DNA of 64,000 bases from Paraburkholderia sp. Lineage in GTDB: Bacteria; Pseudomonadota; Gammaproteobacteria; Burkholderiales; Burkholderiaceae. The notes beneath the pieces are model-generated. The model worked only from the letters and a program-made list of their open reading frames with translations. It was not told the origin of the DNA and did not search any database. The position numbers and the translations under genes were made by a program. This document shows positions 35,557-44,078 of this stretch, piece after piece (position 1 is the first letter of the stretch; each line of letters opens with the position of its first letter). Where the stretch lies: NCBI GenBank assembly GCA_004322045.1, contig SCRN01000004.1, forward strand, positions 1-64,000, read 5' to 3'.

Positions 35557-36303
35557 ATGATGGGACACGAAAGCATGTCGCTTCTAGACGACGACACTCA
35601 TGACGGGGAAAGCATGGAGATTCCTTTCAAGCCGACAAGATCGTTCTGCTATCACTTTTCGCGTTACCAAGCGTTGCCTGAGATCCTCGAAAGCCCAGAA
35701 GCCGTCAGCGGTGCGCCGTTCCGGCTACTGGACGTATCCAAACGCGTGATCGACAAGTATCTGACGCCTGAGCAGCAGGCAACCATGCTGAAACGCGCAG
35801 AATCCGACCGCGAAGACCCGATGCTTCGCGTCATCAAGTATTACATTCCCTTCATAGCGAAGAACACCGACCAGTTGATCCCTTTGGGGAACGGCATGTT
35901 CCGACTGCCTACGGTGGACGACATCAGCGACGACGATCTCGAAGAGGCGGCGCTGGAAGATGAAGCGGATGCGGACGCAGATGATTTCGATGGAAGTGTC
36001 TATGCGTTCAGCTTTCCGGCGCTGGTCAAGGACAACGCCCCGTTCCCGATCAAGGTCGGAAGGACCACAGGCGACGTAGACGCCCGCGTACAACAACAGT
36101 GCAAGGGCGCGGCGACATTCGATAATCCGGTCATCTTGGGACGCTGGCCGGTCAAGAGGGTCGGGGCTGTCGAGTCCGCCATTCACAGCGTTCTTCGCTC
36201 GCGCGGCAAGTGGCGCGAGAACGTACCGGGAATCGAGTGGTTCGATACAACGGTTCGCGAGATCGAATCAATCGTCAGCTTTGTTGTGAATTCGCCCGTG
36301 TGA
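35557..36303 (+). CDS. GIY-YIG superfamily protein (T5orf172/MUG113-like)
   Basis: The product of about 248 residues has an uncharacterised N-terminal half with an acidic stretch (about 128-147). Its C-terminal domain fits the T5orf172 branch of GIY-YIG nucleases: VYAFSFP (GIY-position strand), FPIKVGRTTGDVDARVQQQ (YIG-position strand with conserved Arg), AVESAIHSVLRSRGKWRENV (conserved Glu and His) and IEWFD. Such domains occur in phage and defence-island proteins and may cut nucleic acid. Starts at 35557, 35575 and 35611 are all possible. It is the first full gene of the moaC island. Confidence 0.7.
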   Translation: MMGHESMSLLDDDTHDGESMEIPFKPTRSFCYHFSRYQALPEILESPEAVSGAPFRLLDVSKRVIDKYLTPEQQATMLKRAESDREDPMLRVIKYYIPFIAKNTDQLIPLGNGMFRLPTVDDISDDDLEEAALEDEADADADDFDGSVYAFSFPALVKDNAPFPIKVGRTTGDVDARVQQQCKGAATFDNPVILGRWPVKRVGAVESAIHSVLRSRGKWRENVPGIEWFDTTVREIESIVSFVVNSPV

Positions 36304-36337
36304 TTGATAGCAGGGCGGTAGCTCTGCAAATACCAAT

Positions 36338-36688
36338 ATGAAAAGAACTCTTCTGCTGGCCGCCGTCCTGCCGTCGATAGCTGTTGCTTCAACCATCTCA
36401 GACTTCACGTCGCAGGTCCGTTGGACATCCCGAAACGGCCAACTGCTTTATGGCGGCCCGTGCCAAGCCACGTTCGGAACCACCGGTGTTTCACCGACGA
36501 AGCCGCTCGCTATCACGCTGTCGTGTCCGGGTTATGCGGAAGCACGCATATACATCTGGACCCAGACCGATCTCGCGACTGTCGGTACTTTACCTGCGAG
36601 GGTGACGCACAAGCAGCGACGGTCGATGTCTCTCCTAACTGCTGAAGGGGAAACGCTCACCTTCTCCATCGATCCGAACGCTGAGTGA
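36338..36688 (+). CDS. small exported protein of unknown function
   Basis: The 116-residue protein opens with a signal peptide (MKRTLLLAAVLPSIAVAS) and continues with a beta-rich region holding two cysteines (GGPCQATFG and TLSCPGYAE) likely to form a disulfide in the periplasm. No family is recognised. It lies 34 bases after the GIY-YIG gene on the same strand. Confidence 0.6.
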   Translation: MKRTLLLAAVLPSIAVASTISDFTSQVRWTSRNGQLLYGGPCQATFGTTGVSPTKPLAITLSCPGYAEARIYIWTQTDLATVGTLPARVTHKQRRSMSLLTAEGETLTFSIDPNAE

Positions 36689-36728
36689 CAACTGCACTGG
36701 CATCGGTGCATATCGAACTTAGAAGCCT

Positions 36729-37811
36729 ATGAAGACCATCGAAGATTTACGTCCGACCGAAAAGCAGCTAGTTTCACAGGTTGTCCGAGCCGTAGGCATT
36801 CCGACCGACGATTGGAAAGGTGCCGATGATCCGAGCAAACGATCAAACTGGTGTTTCGGAGAAGCCGGGAAAGCGAATGTTGCGTTCATCTGGCACAACA
36901 ACCTTCGACGCGACGGCGATCATATCTATGTTGTAAATGACGCCGCAGAACGTGCCGATATTTGCAGGCGAGATGGGCAGCATCAGCGCGCAAAGCGTGC
37001 CGACAATCTTGATCGACTGATCAGTCAGTCGTATTTCAAGAAGAAGCCGATCAGGGTCGCCATAGTGTCGGGTAGTGCTGACATGGATCACGACAAGGCG
37101 AAGTATCGTGTTCTCGACGACGAATCGTGGTTTCCTCATCATCGCGATCCTGATACCGGAAAAATCATAGTCATTCGTGGCGTGCCACAATCGGATGACT
37201 TTGACCCTTCGGCCAATTTCTTGGGAACTGGGTCTTCGTCAGCGCTGGGTGGGACGGCGACCGAAGCGCAATCTCTGAAGGAACCCGCAATTTCGGAATC
37301 CCTGCAAACGCAGGCGGATAAATCCATTCTCTCGACTATCGATGAGGCTTCCCAAACGCACGAAGTTCATGAAGAGCTTCCTGCGCAGTTGCCAGATGCT
37401 GTTGAACCGATTTACCCCGATGAAGTGCCAGATGTGCCCACGAACGGTACTTTTGCCGAGGGTGCAACGCGGCAAGTGCTTGTCAATCAGTATGAGCGTA
37501 ACCTGCGTGCACGATCAGCATGCATACGGCATTGGGGAACCGTGTGCTACGTATGCGGCTTCGATTTTCAAAAAGCATACGGGGACATGGGCCGTGGATT
37601 CATTCATGTGCACCACCTGACTGAGATCGCCAGTATCGGCGCTGAATACGAAGTTGACCCTCACGCCGACCTACGACCCGTATGCCCGAACTGTCACGCT
37701 ATACTGCATTCGCAGCGACCGGCCATCGACATTGACGAACTGAAGTCAATGCTGGCTGTAAGGCGCAGTAGTGGGGAATCGGACGATGAACCGAATGTGC
37801 TGACTGCATAA
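36729..37811 (+). CDS. HNH endonuclease, possible modification-dependent restriction enzyme
   Basis: The 360-residue protein has a C-terminal HNH nuclease domain (about 270-340): CYVCGFDFQKAYGDMGRGF, then HVHHLTEIASIG, DPHADLRPVCPNCHAILH, with the paired CxxC zinc ligands and the catalytic HH. Its N-terminal domain (about 1-150) ends with a VLDDESWFPHHRDPDTGKII pattern, reminiscent of recognition domains found in McrA-like enzymes, joined by an acidic linker. The nuclease assignment is firm; recognition of modified DNA is only suggested by that architecture. No methyltransferase gene is nearby. Confidence 0.8.
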   Translation: MKTIEDLRPTEKQLVSQVVRAVGIPTDDWKGADDPSKRSNWCFGEAGKANVAFIWHNNLRRDGDHIYVVNDAAERADICRRDGQHQRAKRADNLDRLISQSYFKKKPIRVAIVSGSADMDHDKAKYRVLDDESWFPHHRDPDTGKIIVIRGVPQSDDFDPSANFLGTGSSSALGGTATEAQSLKEPAISESLQTQADKSILSTIDEASQTHEVHEELPAQLPDAVEPIYPDEVPDVPTNGTFAEGATRQVLVNQYERNLRARSACIRHWGTVCYVCGFDFQKAYGDMGRGFIHVHHLTEIASIGAEYEVDPHADLRPVCPNCHAILHSQRPAIDIDELKSMLAVRRSSGESDDEPNVLTA

Positions 37812-37838
37812 CTCGTTGATCTCGGGGGGGAAAGCCGG

Positions 37839-38540
37839 ATGAACTGGAAGCGAATGCGGAAGTTCATGCGCCGATGGCTTTTGTACACGATCCACGATGC
37901 GTTTGCGCAGACGTTCGGCTGGCTTACCCTGTTCGGTGGATCGGTCGGCGGCTTCGTTCTCGCCAAGTTCGGAATTCGCACGGCCAGCGACCAGTTAACG
38001 ACTAACATCATCGGCGCGTTTGGCGGCTTCTTACTTGGTCTGTGCGTCTATGCGGTGGTCGGCTTCTTCAAGACCCAGCGATACATGCAGCCGCTTGCGT
38101 TGTCGATCACGGACGACGTTCGGTCGCCGGACTTCGCCTTCAACGATCAGTTTCGCGGCTACAGCGTGGCGACTATCGTCAGGAACCGTTCAGATGTGCA
38201 CTGGAAGGACTGCACCGCCCACGTGATGAACGCCCCACTGCACGACGGATCGACGGGCCCGCGTTATGTCGAGAAATTCGACCTGCCGCCGAAGTCGAGG
38301 AAGACGGTCTATATCGCCTACTGGTTCTCGCGCGAACCACCTAACCCCGATGACAACGACATCGGGCTTACGGGACCGGAAGCCGCATGTTGGGGCGGCA
38401 ACATATGCTGGGTTCCGGGCACTGGGGCGAATCTTCACATTCGGATTCGCCCACAAGACGCTGAATCCAAGGACCTTCACTGTCGGGTGTGGATCGACAC
38501 GACCGCTCGTAAGCTGAGAGCGGAACCGTTGCCGGATTGA
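37839..38540 (+). CDS. two-helix membrane protein with cytoplasmic domain, unknown function
   Basis: The 233-residue protein has a basic N-terminus and two hydrophobic helices rich in glycine (about 22-45 and 57-75), followed by a soluble domain of about 150 residues containing many aromatic and acidic positions. GGGGGGAAAG precedes the ATG. It lies between two HNH-type genes on the same strand. The layout resembles membrane-anchored effectors of defence systems only in outline; no family is recognised. Confidence 0.55.
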   Translation: MNWKRMRKFMRRWLLYTIHDAFAQTFGWLTLFGGSVGGFVLAKFGIRTASDQLTTNIIGAFGGFLLGLCVYAVVGFFKTQRYMQPLALSITDDVRSPDFAFNDQFRGYSVATIVRNRSDVHWKDCTAHVMNAPLHDGSTGPRYVEKFDLPPKSRKTVYIAYWFSREPPNPDDNDIGLTGPEAACWGGNICWVPGTGANLHIRIRPQDAESKDLHCRVWIDTTARKLRAEPLPD

Positions 38541-38562
38541 CCCATGCGTCTTCCATCATCTC

Positions 38563-39441
38563 ATGGCTGATTATTCAAAGAATCTCGCAGAGCGGTTTTC
38601 GAACCGTGGGCCGAAGGTAGGTTACTGTGCGATCTGTCGAACGCACGGCCCGCTTACGGCAGACCATGTGCCGCCAAAGAACTGCGGCAACATCAACGAC
38701 TCGATATTCACGGATGTCTACGGTCCAAGTCCTGAAAGACCGCGCAAGCCAGTTATGTCTCAGGGCGGGTCACATTTCAGGACGATCTGTGCGTATTGCA
38801 ACAACACGGTACTTGGTACGGAGTACGATCCCGCCCTCCGCGACGTAGTTCATCAGATAGAGACGTACTTCACGCTGGCTTCCCGTAGCCGCTTGTCGTT
38901 ACCCCGGACGCAACTGTTCGATTACCAGCCAAACAGGTTCCTACGTGCCGTCGCTGGACACTTGTTGGCCGCCAACGGCGTGCCTGATGTGGTATCAATT
39001 GATCCGGTTGCGCCACTGGACGCCGCATTGCGGGAGTACGTGCTGGACCCGGCGCGATGTCTTCCCGACGAGTTGTGCGTCTACTACTGGTTCTATCCGC
39101 ATCGACGCCGTGTCGTGATGAAACATTCTGCGATGGGGTTCTTCGGTGGCAACGGTGCGACCATCTATGGACACGTCTTCAAGTTCTTCCCGTTCGGGTT
39201 CTGGTTGGTATGGAACGAAGACGGTGGCCGAAGCCGTCAGTTCGCGTTGCGGCAAATGAAAGGCTCATCTCCATTCATCTCAGCCACGTCGCGTCTGGCG
39301 CTGGACCTATGGCCGCTACAGTCGCTGAACTTCCCGGAAGCGCCGTCGAATGACGGCATGTGGCTTGTGGCCGATCAGTATGTTTCTCAGGCAGACGACC
39401 GCAAGAAGCAGGGGGAAGCAAGAAGCGCAGAGTACCCGTAA
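38563..39441 (+). CDS. HNH-like zinc protein of unknown function
   Basis: The 292-residue protein begins with an HNH-like zinc core: YCAICRTHGPLTADHVPPKN (CxxC and DH), then TICAYCNN (CxxC-N). The rest (about 90-292) is a larger domain with aromatic strands (VYYWFYPHRRRVVMKHSAM, HVFKFFPFGFWLVW). The core resembles HNH nucleases of the DHVPP type; whether the C-terminal region recognises DNA or another target cannot be told. It starts 22 bases after the membrane-protein gene. Confidence 0.65.
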   Translation: MADYSKNLAERFSNRGPKVGYCAICRTHGPLTADHVPPKNCGNINDSIFTDVYGPSPERPRKPVMSQGGSHFRTICAYCNNTVLGTEYDPALRDVVHQIETYFTLASRSRLSLPRTQLFDYQPNRFLRAVAGHLLAANGVPDVVSIDPVAPLDAALREYVLDPARCLPDELCVYYWFYPHRRRVVMKHSAMGFFGGNGATIYGHVFKFFPFGFWLVWNEDGGRSRQFALRQMKGSSPFISATSRLALDLWPLQSLNFPEAPSNDGMWLVADQYVSQADDRKKQGEARSAEYP

Positions 39442-39903
39442 CGGTGACACTGCTACCGGCACGGTGGCCCAACGACCGGTGACGGTGACACTGGTTACAG
39501 TGTCACTGATAGCGTTTGCGCACACCACGGTCGGAATCCAGTGTCACCCGTTGACGTTGGTGTTGCCAGCACGCGGATGAGAGTGATATATACCGTGATT
39601 GGTGTTCGCGGTTGCTGGTACAACCGTGGTATCCGCCATGATGGTCGGCGACACGCCATTGGTGGTGTCTACCATTCCGATACCGTCACGTAGCACCATT
39701 GCCGCAGGATCAGACAGCACCATTGCCTTGATCAGTATGGTGCGCCACGGTGGGTACGTGGTCGATTGTGTGGTTGCCGTCGCGGGCACCATGAATGTCA
39801 ATGCCGCGACATGGCTGCTGTGCCTATGCGTGCACTACAGCACTGTCCCGCTGAGCATCGCGTTCGATGCTGCTCGCTGGCCTCAAGTCAACCGAGGGCG
39901 ATC
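39442..39903. other. 462-base repeat-rich intergenic region of the moaC island
   Basis: The first 110 bases hold four copies of the 9-mer GTGACACTG: two forward at 39444 and 39485, two inverted at 39498 and 39539. The spacing within each pair is 41 bases, and the inner two form a perfect hairpin with a GTTA loop. The rest is rich in ACCATTG/CAATGGT-like pieces. Short frames on both strands have a repetitive Thr/Val-rich composition and are probably not genes. Confidence 0.6.
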
Positions 39904-41058
39904 ATGCAGATGCGGAAATTGGTTCGGGCGGCTGTCGTCGTATTCTCGGCCTCGTCAAGTGGGGCGTTTGCGCAAGGTGCACCACAACCCGATCTGTCAG
40001 GGAATGACGCGCATTGGATCAAGCTCACGGTTTGGGGGCAGGATTGTTGGACGTTTGACCCTAACCCCGTTCGAGGCGAGTACGTAACGTGGAGCGGTGG
40101 TTGTTCAAACGAACTTACATCTGGAGCAGGAACTGAAACATGGTATCACCCGAATGGTGTTCTTAGTGGCACATCCACAGGCACGATGGTCAACGGTTAT
40201 TTTGAAGGTCAAGTGACGCAAGAGCACACGATAAATGGCGCGAGGCATCACGACGTTGGAAAATTTGTCCATGGCATTCAAAATGGTCACTCAACATTAG
40301 AAACTTACGACTCGAACGGTCGAATAACGGAGAGGGATGAAGTATATTTAATCAATAATATTGCCAGCGGACCGGGGAGTAAAACGCTATATCGACCAGA
40401 TGGGAGTGTATCTTGGCAATATACCGGCCCGTTTGCAAATGGTCGCCCTGCCCCGGGGCAATCGGCTGCCCCATCTGTTCCAAAAAATACGCCAACCATT
40501 TCTCAGAAAGCGGCTTCTCAGCAACCTGTTCAGGGTGTTTTTGATAATACTTCAAAAGCAAGCTTCACGTTTATGGGCATCAGGCTGGGCGTGCCTATAA
40601 CGGCGTCGGTGCCTGAGTGCCCCGCTGCCCCGGAAAAAGGACAAGTATGCTACGAAAATATTCGGGGCACATTGAATTTGAGTAATTTTCCCGAAATTGG
40701 ATTGGCATATTTACTTGGCATCTTAACCCTATACGACGACAACAAAAACCCGATTTACGAAATAGATATCAATTTCCTGGAAGCAGATTTGTCGGATGTT
40801 GTTGCAATGTTTACGGCGAAATACTTAAAACCAACATCAACAAAGACGGCTTACATTGACGTCAATGGTGAAAGGCAGGGCTACACATCGCCAACGTGGG
40901 ATTTGGGGGAGATAAAAATTGTCATATTTATGCAAGCTATAAACAATGGCATCAATCCTTTGGTGAAGATCATTGATAAGAAACTTAATGCCATACAAGA
41001 AGCCTACGATGCACGACAGAAGGAAAACCAGATTCAAAGCGGCGCATCAAAGTTCTGA
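39904..41058 (+). CDS. exported protein with MORN-like repeats
   Basis: The 384-residue protein starts at the ATG at 39904 (GAGGG six bases upstream) with a signal peptide ending near SSSGAFAQ. Residues about 50-180 contain glycine-centred repeats such as ETWYHPNGVLSGTSTGTMVN, NGYFEGQVTQE, HGIQNGHSTLETYDSNG and KTLYRPDGSVSWQYTGPFANG, like MORN-type variants. The C-terminal part (about 215-384) is a separate domain with two cysteines. The gene is AT-rich compared with its neighbours. Function unknown; a periplasmic or secreted binding protein is likely. Confidence 0.6.
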   Translation: MQMRKLVRAAVVVFSASSSGAFAQGAPQPDLSGNDAHWIKLTVWGQDCWTFDPNPVRGEYVTWSGGCSNELTSGAGTETWYHPNGVLSGTSTGTMVNGYFEGQVTQEHTINGARHHDVGKFVHGIQNGHSTLETYDSNGRITERDEVYLINNIASGPGSKTLYRPDGSVSWQYTGPFANGRPAPGQSAAPSVPKNTPTISQKAASQQPVQGVFDNTSKASFTFMGIRLGVPITASVPECPAAPEKGQVCYENIRGTLNLSNFPEIGLAYLLGILTLYDDNKNPIYEIDINFLEADLSDVVAMFTAKYLKPTSTKTAYIDVNGERQGYTSPTWDLGEIKIVIFMQAINNGINPLVKIIDKKLNAIQEAYDARQKENQIQSGASKF

Positions 41059-41073
41059 TGGTCACATTCTTTG

Positions 41074-41235
41074 ATGATGAAGAGAAGATCGGGAGCGCCG
41101 GAGTTCATCCTCCACGATCTGCGAGAGCTACTTGCCAGCGTGGCAGCCCGACAGGGCGTCTCAGACGCGATCCTGCGCCGCATTCTTGGACATGCGCCGA
41201 AGCGTGGCGACGTGCTTACGTCAGAGCGTAGGTAG
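41074..41235 (+). pseudogene. second degraded tyrosine integrase fragment
   Basis: A 53-codon frame encodes FILHDLRELLASVAARQGVS, then DAILRRILGHAPKRGDVL. That is the HxLR box and the second-histidine motif of a phage integrase, followed by an early stop before the catalytic tyrosine. It differs from both intact integrases in the window and is related in DNA to the fragment at about 35346-35380. Confidence 0.6.
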
Positions 41236-41314
41236 GGGGGAGAAGGAAGACGTTCAGTCATTCGTTCGCAATCGCACTATTTTTTGAGCCACACACCGCT
41301 ATGCTAAGTTTTCC

Positions 41315-42124
41315 ATGCAAGAAGGGCGAACTGTAAATAATTTGAAATATATGCGGGGGGTGCTGGACATGTTTGGAATTAATGGAGCGGTTGCGCAAGG
41401 CTTCTACGATAAGGCGCCAAACACATTTAAAGTGATGCAGCACTTGGTTATGGCGATGGATGATGTCGCTAAACATGCTGGGAAAAAGACTTGGTTTGGT
41501 CGAGATAAGACTGAACAGGTAGCCGCAGCGTTGGCCCAGAATATCGAGAGAGCAATTGCGGCGATGCGAAGCGATGGAATTATTGCGGAATTAGTATCGG
41601 CAGAAGATGTTCGTCATCAGTTACAAGAACAACTCGCAAAATTTTTTGAAGCCTTCCCGACGTGGGTTAACGCACAAATCTTCGCAACGATTTTCTTTTC
41701 TCAGGATAGCTCTTTGCAGATCGTGAAAGATCACATGAGAGCGTTGAATCGTGGGGATAAAGGTGGAACACTTTATGATAAAGCAAAAGCCGCGAGTCGA
41801 GAAATAATCATTGCAGGCTATCGTGAAATTGCTAGGCAAGCTGAGTGTGCGCCTAGCTCAAAGACGTCAGATGATGAGATTATCGAGATTTATCAGATCG
41901 TTGCGACAGCTTTCCATGAAGTCGCGGAGATAAGGGGTGAAAGGTTGTCGGCTGGCATCAAGAATGCGATCGTTCTAAAATTCCTTCAGTTAAAAGAATT
42001 GGACGTTTCCGTTGATTTTTTCGCGGAACATCTCAAATATGAACTGGATCGCTATCGCGCGAGTGGTCTACGAGATGACTATAAGCGCGAAATAAATCTA
42101 ATCAAAGTGCTTGGCTTGGAGTAG
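41315..42124 (+). CDS. helical protein of unknown function, low GC
   Basis: The 269-residue protein is predicted almost wholly alpha-helical, with no membrane segment, signal or catalytic motif I recognise. Its GC content is far below the backbone. It is followed 46 bases later by the 128-residue gene with a good AAAGGAG between them, so the two form an operon. A start at the ATG at 41351 is also possible. Confidence 0.6.
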   Translation: MQEGRTVNNLKYMRGVLDMFGINGAVAQGFYDKAPNTFKVMQHLVMAMDDVAKHAGKKTWFGRDKTEQVAAALAQNIERAIAAMRSDGIIAELVSAEDVRHQLQEQLAKFFEAFPTWVNAQIFATIFFSQDSSLQIVKDHMRALNRGDKGGTLYDKAKAASREIIIAGYREIARQAECAPSSKTSDDEIIEIYQIVATAFHEVAEIRGERLSAGIKNAIVLKFLQLKELDVSVDFFAEHLKYELDRYRASGLRDDYKREINLIKVLGLE

Positions 42125-42170
42125 GTGCCGGTTCAGATGCTGGTGCCGGCATCAATAAAGGAGAGACCAA

Positions 42171-42557
42171 ATGGGCTTGTTTTCGACAGTACGGGGCGCG
42201 TTCGCAGTTAGTTTGGAACTTGAAAAGGCAAAGACTCTGGCTAAAGAAATTGAAGACGCCATGAAGAACATATCACTTGCGGAAGAAAATCTGCGCATAG
42301 CGATATGTCAGGAGTTTCTGAGTCAGCGCCAGATTCTTCTCCGCGTAAAACCTACCTTGACTACCGAGCAACAAATCGAAATGGGGCGACGTCAACGTCG
42401 TTCCGCAGAAGACATAAGTAGGAAAGCGCGTAGCCGGGCCGATGAAGCACTCGGTTACGGGATGTGGCTTGGCGGTGCTTGGCTTGAATGTGGCGCTTCA
42501 AAATTTGAGCCTTGTGTTGTTGCTTACACCGTAATGGAACAGATGGTTCGCGGCTAA
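42171..42557 (+). CDS. small helical protein of unknown function, second gene of a low-GC operon
   Basis: The 128-residue protein has a hydrophobic or amphipathic start (MGLFSTVRGAFAVSLEL), a coiled-coil-prone stretch (about 18-50) and a C-terminal region with two cysteines (LECGASKFEPC). AAAGGAGAG lies just before the ATG. No family is recognised. It ends near a run of ten G residues. Confidence 0.55.
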   Translation: MGLFSTVRGAFAVSLELEKAKTLAKEIEDAMKNISLAEENLRIAICQEFLSQRQILLRVKPTLTTEQQIEMGRRQRRSAEDISRKARSRADEALGYGMWLGGAWLECGASKFEPCVVAYTVMEQMVRG

Positions 42558-42955
42558 TCATGAATGTGGGGGGGGGGACGCAATAGCCGGTAACACGCCT
42601 ATAATCGTCGGTGCCCATCATTGCGGTCACCGACCGCTGTACCGTGGTCGGTTGCATTGGTGCGGTCACCACCATTGAAAGTGAAGCACTGTTGCCGCCA
42701 ATGGTGGCGATGTTGCACTTTCGCCGCCGACTGTCGCACCGACCGTTGCCAATGCAATTGACCGGCGAAACAGTTGTTCCGGTGGCCGCGCACTGGTACT
42801 CGAAGTATTTTGAGACTTCAGAGACGAGAGTTGCTTTATCCATGGCTATCGGCTCAATTTAAGCGGTTTCCACATGGGGGAGCGCAGTTTCGCGAAATCT
42901 GTTCGTCTGCCAAGGTAGTCGGGCGACACTTCACACATGTCGCCCCCAAAACCGG
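42558..42955. other. intergenic region with a G10 tract and inverted repeats
   Basis: A run of ten G residues lies at 42568-42577. Further on, CCACCATTG (42669-42677) is inverted at 42699-42707, and GGTCACC/ACCGAC pieces recur. The composition resembles the gap at 39,550-39,900. An open frame on the minus strand from 42843 lacks a ribosome-binding site and overlaps the 128-residue gene, so I do not call it. Confidence 0.5.
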
Positions 42956-43939
42956 TCAACCTAGCTTTTTTGCCAACTCCGTGGCGGATGGATGGTAGTA
43001 CCTCTTCAACATCCCCAAGTTTCGGTGTCCCGAGACTGCGGCCAGTTCGATCAGGTTCGGTAGTTTTTTCGATAATCGGGTGATCGCAGTGTGCCGCAGG
43101 TCATGCCAGTGGAAGTCCCCGATGTTCGCACGTTTGCAGGCCTTTCTGAAGGCTGCATGCAATGTGTTGCCTTTGACCGGAATAACCAGACCATCAATCG
43201 AACGGGGCAGGTCAGCCAAGATACTGATTGCCCTTCGGGACAGTGGGACGGTTCGCGAAGCACCATTCTTCGTGATCGGCAAATATGCGGTCTGGGCTTC
43301 AAGATCGACGTTTGTCCATCGTAGCTCAAGCAGTTCACCGCGTCTCATTGCCGTTTCCAAGCTGAGAATGGCCGCAGGAAGCAGCCATATGCTTCGCCGT
43401 CCGGTTGCCACCATGGCCGCAAGAAGGCGTGTTTCTTCGTCGGTGGCGAGAACACTATCTCTGCCTTGTGTTGCTGGCGGCTTGCGAACCAACGTGACCG
43501 GATTGGTGACGTTGATATCCCACTCACGGCGCGCGTGATTGATGATTGCCGACAGGTACGCCAGTTCCCGAGTCACGGTGGCTGGCTTGAGCTTCTTCAG
43601 ACGCTCATCCCGGTAGGCAGCAATAGCCTTTGGGGTTAGGGCAGCGATACTCAGTTTCGCGAGTTTGGTGCGACAGGTCGCCCGAAGTCGCACTATGTCG
43701 TCCGCTCCCCCGCGCTGCGTGGGGCAGACCTCATCGATGTAACGCTCGATGATGTCTTGCAGTGTGTTGGCTTCGGCTTCACTGCGGCTGACGAAGCCTC
43801 CACGATCCATCTCCGTTTCAACTGATCGCGCCCACTGTTCTGCGTCGGCCCGGATACTGAAGGTCTTTACTTCGACTGGGAATCCCTTGCGGCGGATGCG
43901 TACTTGCCATTTGTCACTTCTACGATGTATAGCGGCCAT
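42956..43939 (-). CDS. int: tyrosine-type site-specific integrase of the moaC island
   Basis: The 327-residue integrase has an N-terminal arm-binding domain (about 1-50), a core-binding domain (about 55-150) and a catalytic domain with Arg199 (TAMRRGEL), Lys224 (ITKNG), His279-x-x-Arg282 (WHDLRHT), His305 (SGHRN) and Tyr314 in LKRYYHP. All catalytic positions are present. It faces away from moaC, whose stop lies 140 bases beyond its start codon, and would catalyse integration at the moaC 3' end. The repeat at 43941-43970 lies directly before its start. Confidence 0.92.
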   Translation of the reverse strand: MAAIHRRSDKWQVRIRRKGFPVEVKTFSIRADAEQWARSVETEMDRGGFVSRSEAEANTLQDIIERYIDEVCPTQRGGADDIVRLRATCRTKLAKLSIAALTPKAIAAYRDERLKKLKPATVTRELAYLSAIINHARREWDINVTNPVTLVRKPPATQGRDSVLATDEETRLLAAMVATGRRSIWLLPAAILSLETAMRRGELLELRWTNVDLEAQTAYLPITKNGASRTVPLSRRAISILADLPRSIDGLVIPVKGNTLHAAFRKACKRANIGDFHWHDLRHTAITRLSKKLPNLIELAAVSGHRNLGMLKRYYHPSATELAKKLG

Positions 43940-43940
43940 G

Positions 43941-43970
43941 CCTGTTCCTTAGTGGAGCAGGATTGGAGCA
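43941..43970 (+). repeat. right arm-like repeat of the moaC island
   Basis: CCTGTT, then GGAGCAGGATTGGAGCA at 43954-43970, mirrors the left repeat at 35207-35237 in the same orientation. It lies between the integrase start and the moaC end, where an integrase could also control its own promoter. Confidence 0.55.
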
Positions 43971-44078
43971 AGATCGATTATTCGTACCGCAAACGAGCGA
44001 GATTCCCGAAGCGCGACAAGGCCGCAACTGTGATGCAGAGTTCGTAAGGCGTCGAATTACGACTTACAAAATAATGCC

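Noticed and set aside
39544-40087. Thr/Val-rich frames on both strands in the gap before the MORN-like gene
   Set aside because: Mutually antisense and driven by short DNA repeats; neither has a start signal or a family.
42361-42843. 160-codon minus-strand frame over the G10 tract
   Set aside because: No ribosome-binding site, overlap with the 128-residue gene and repetitive composition make coding unlikely.
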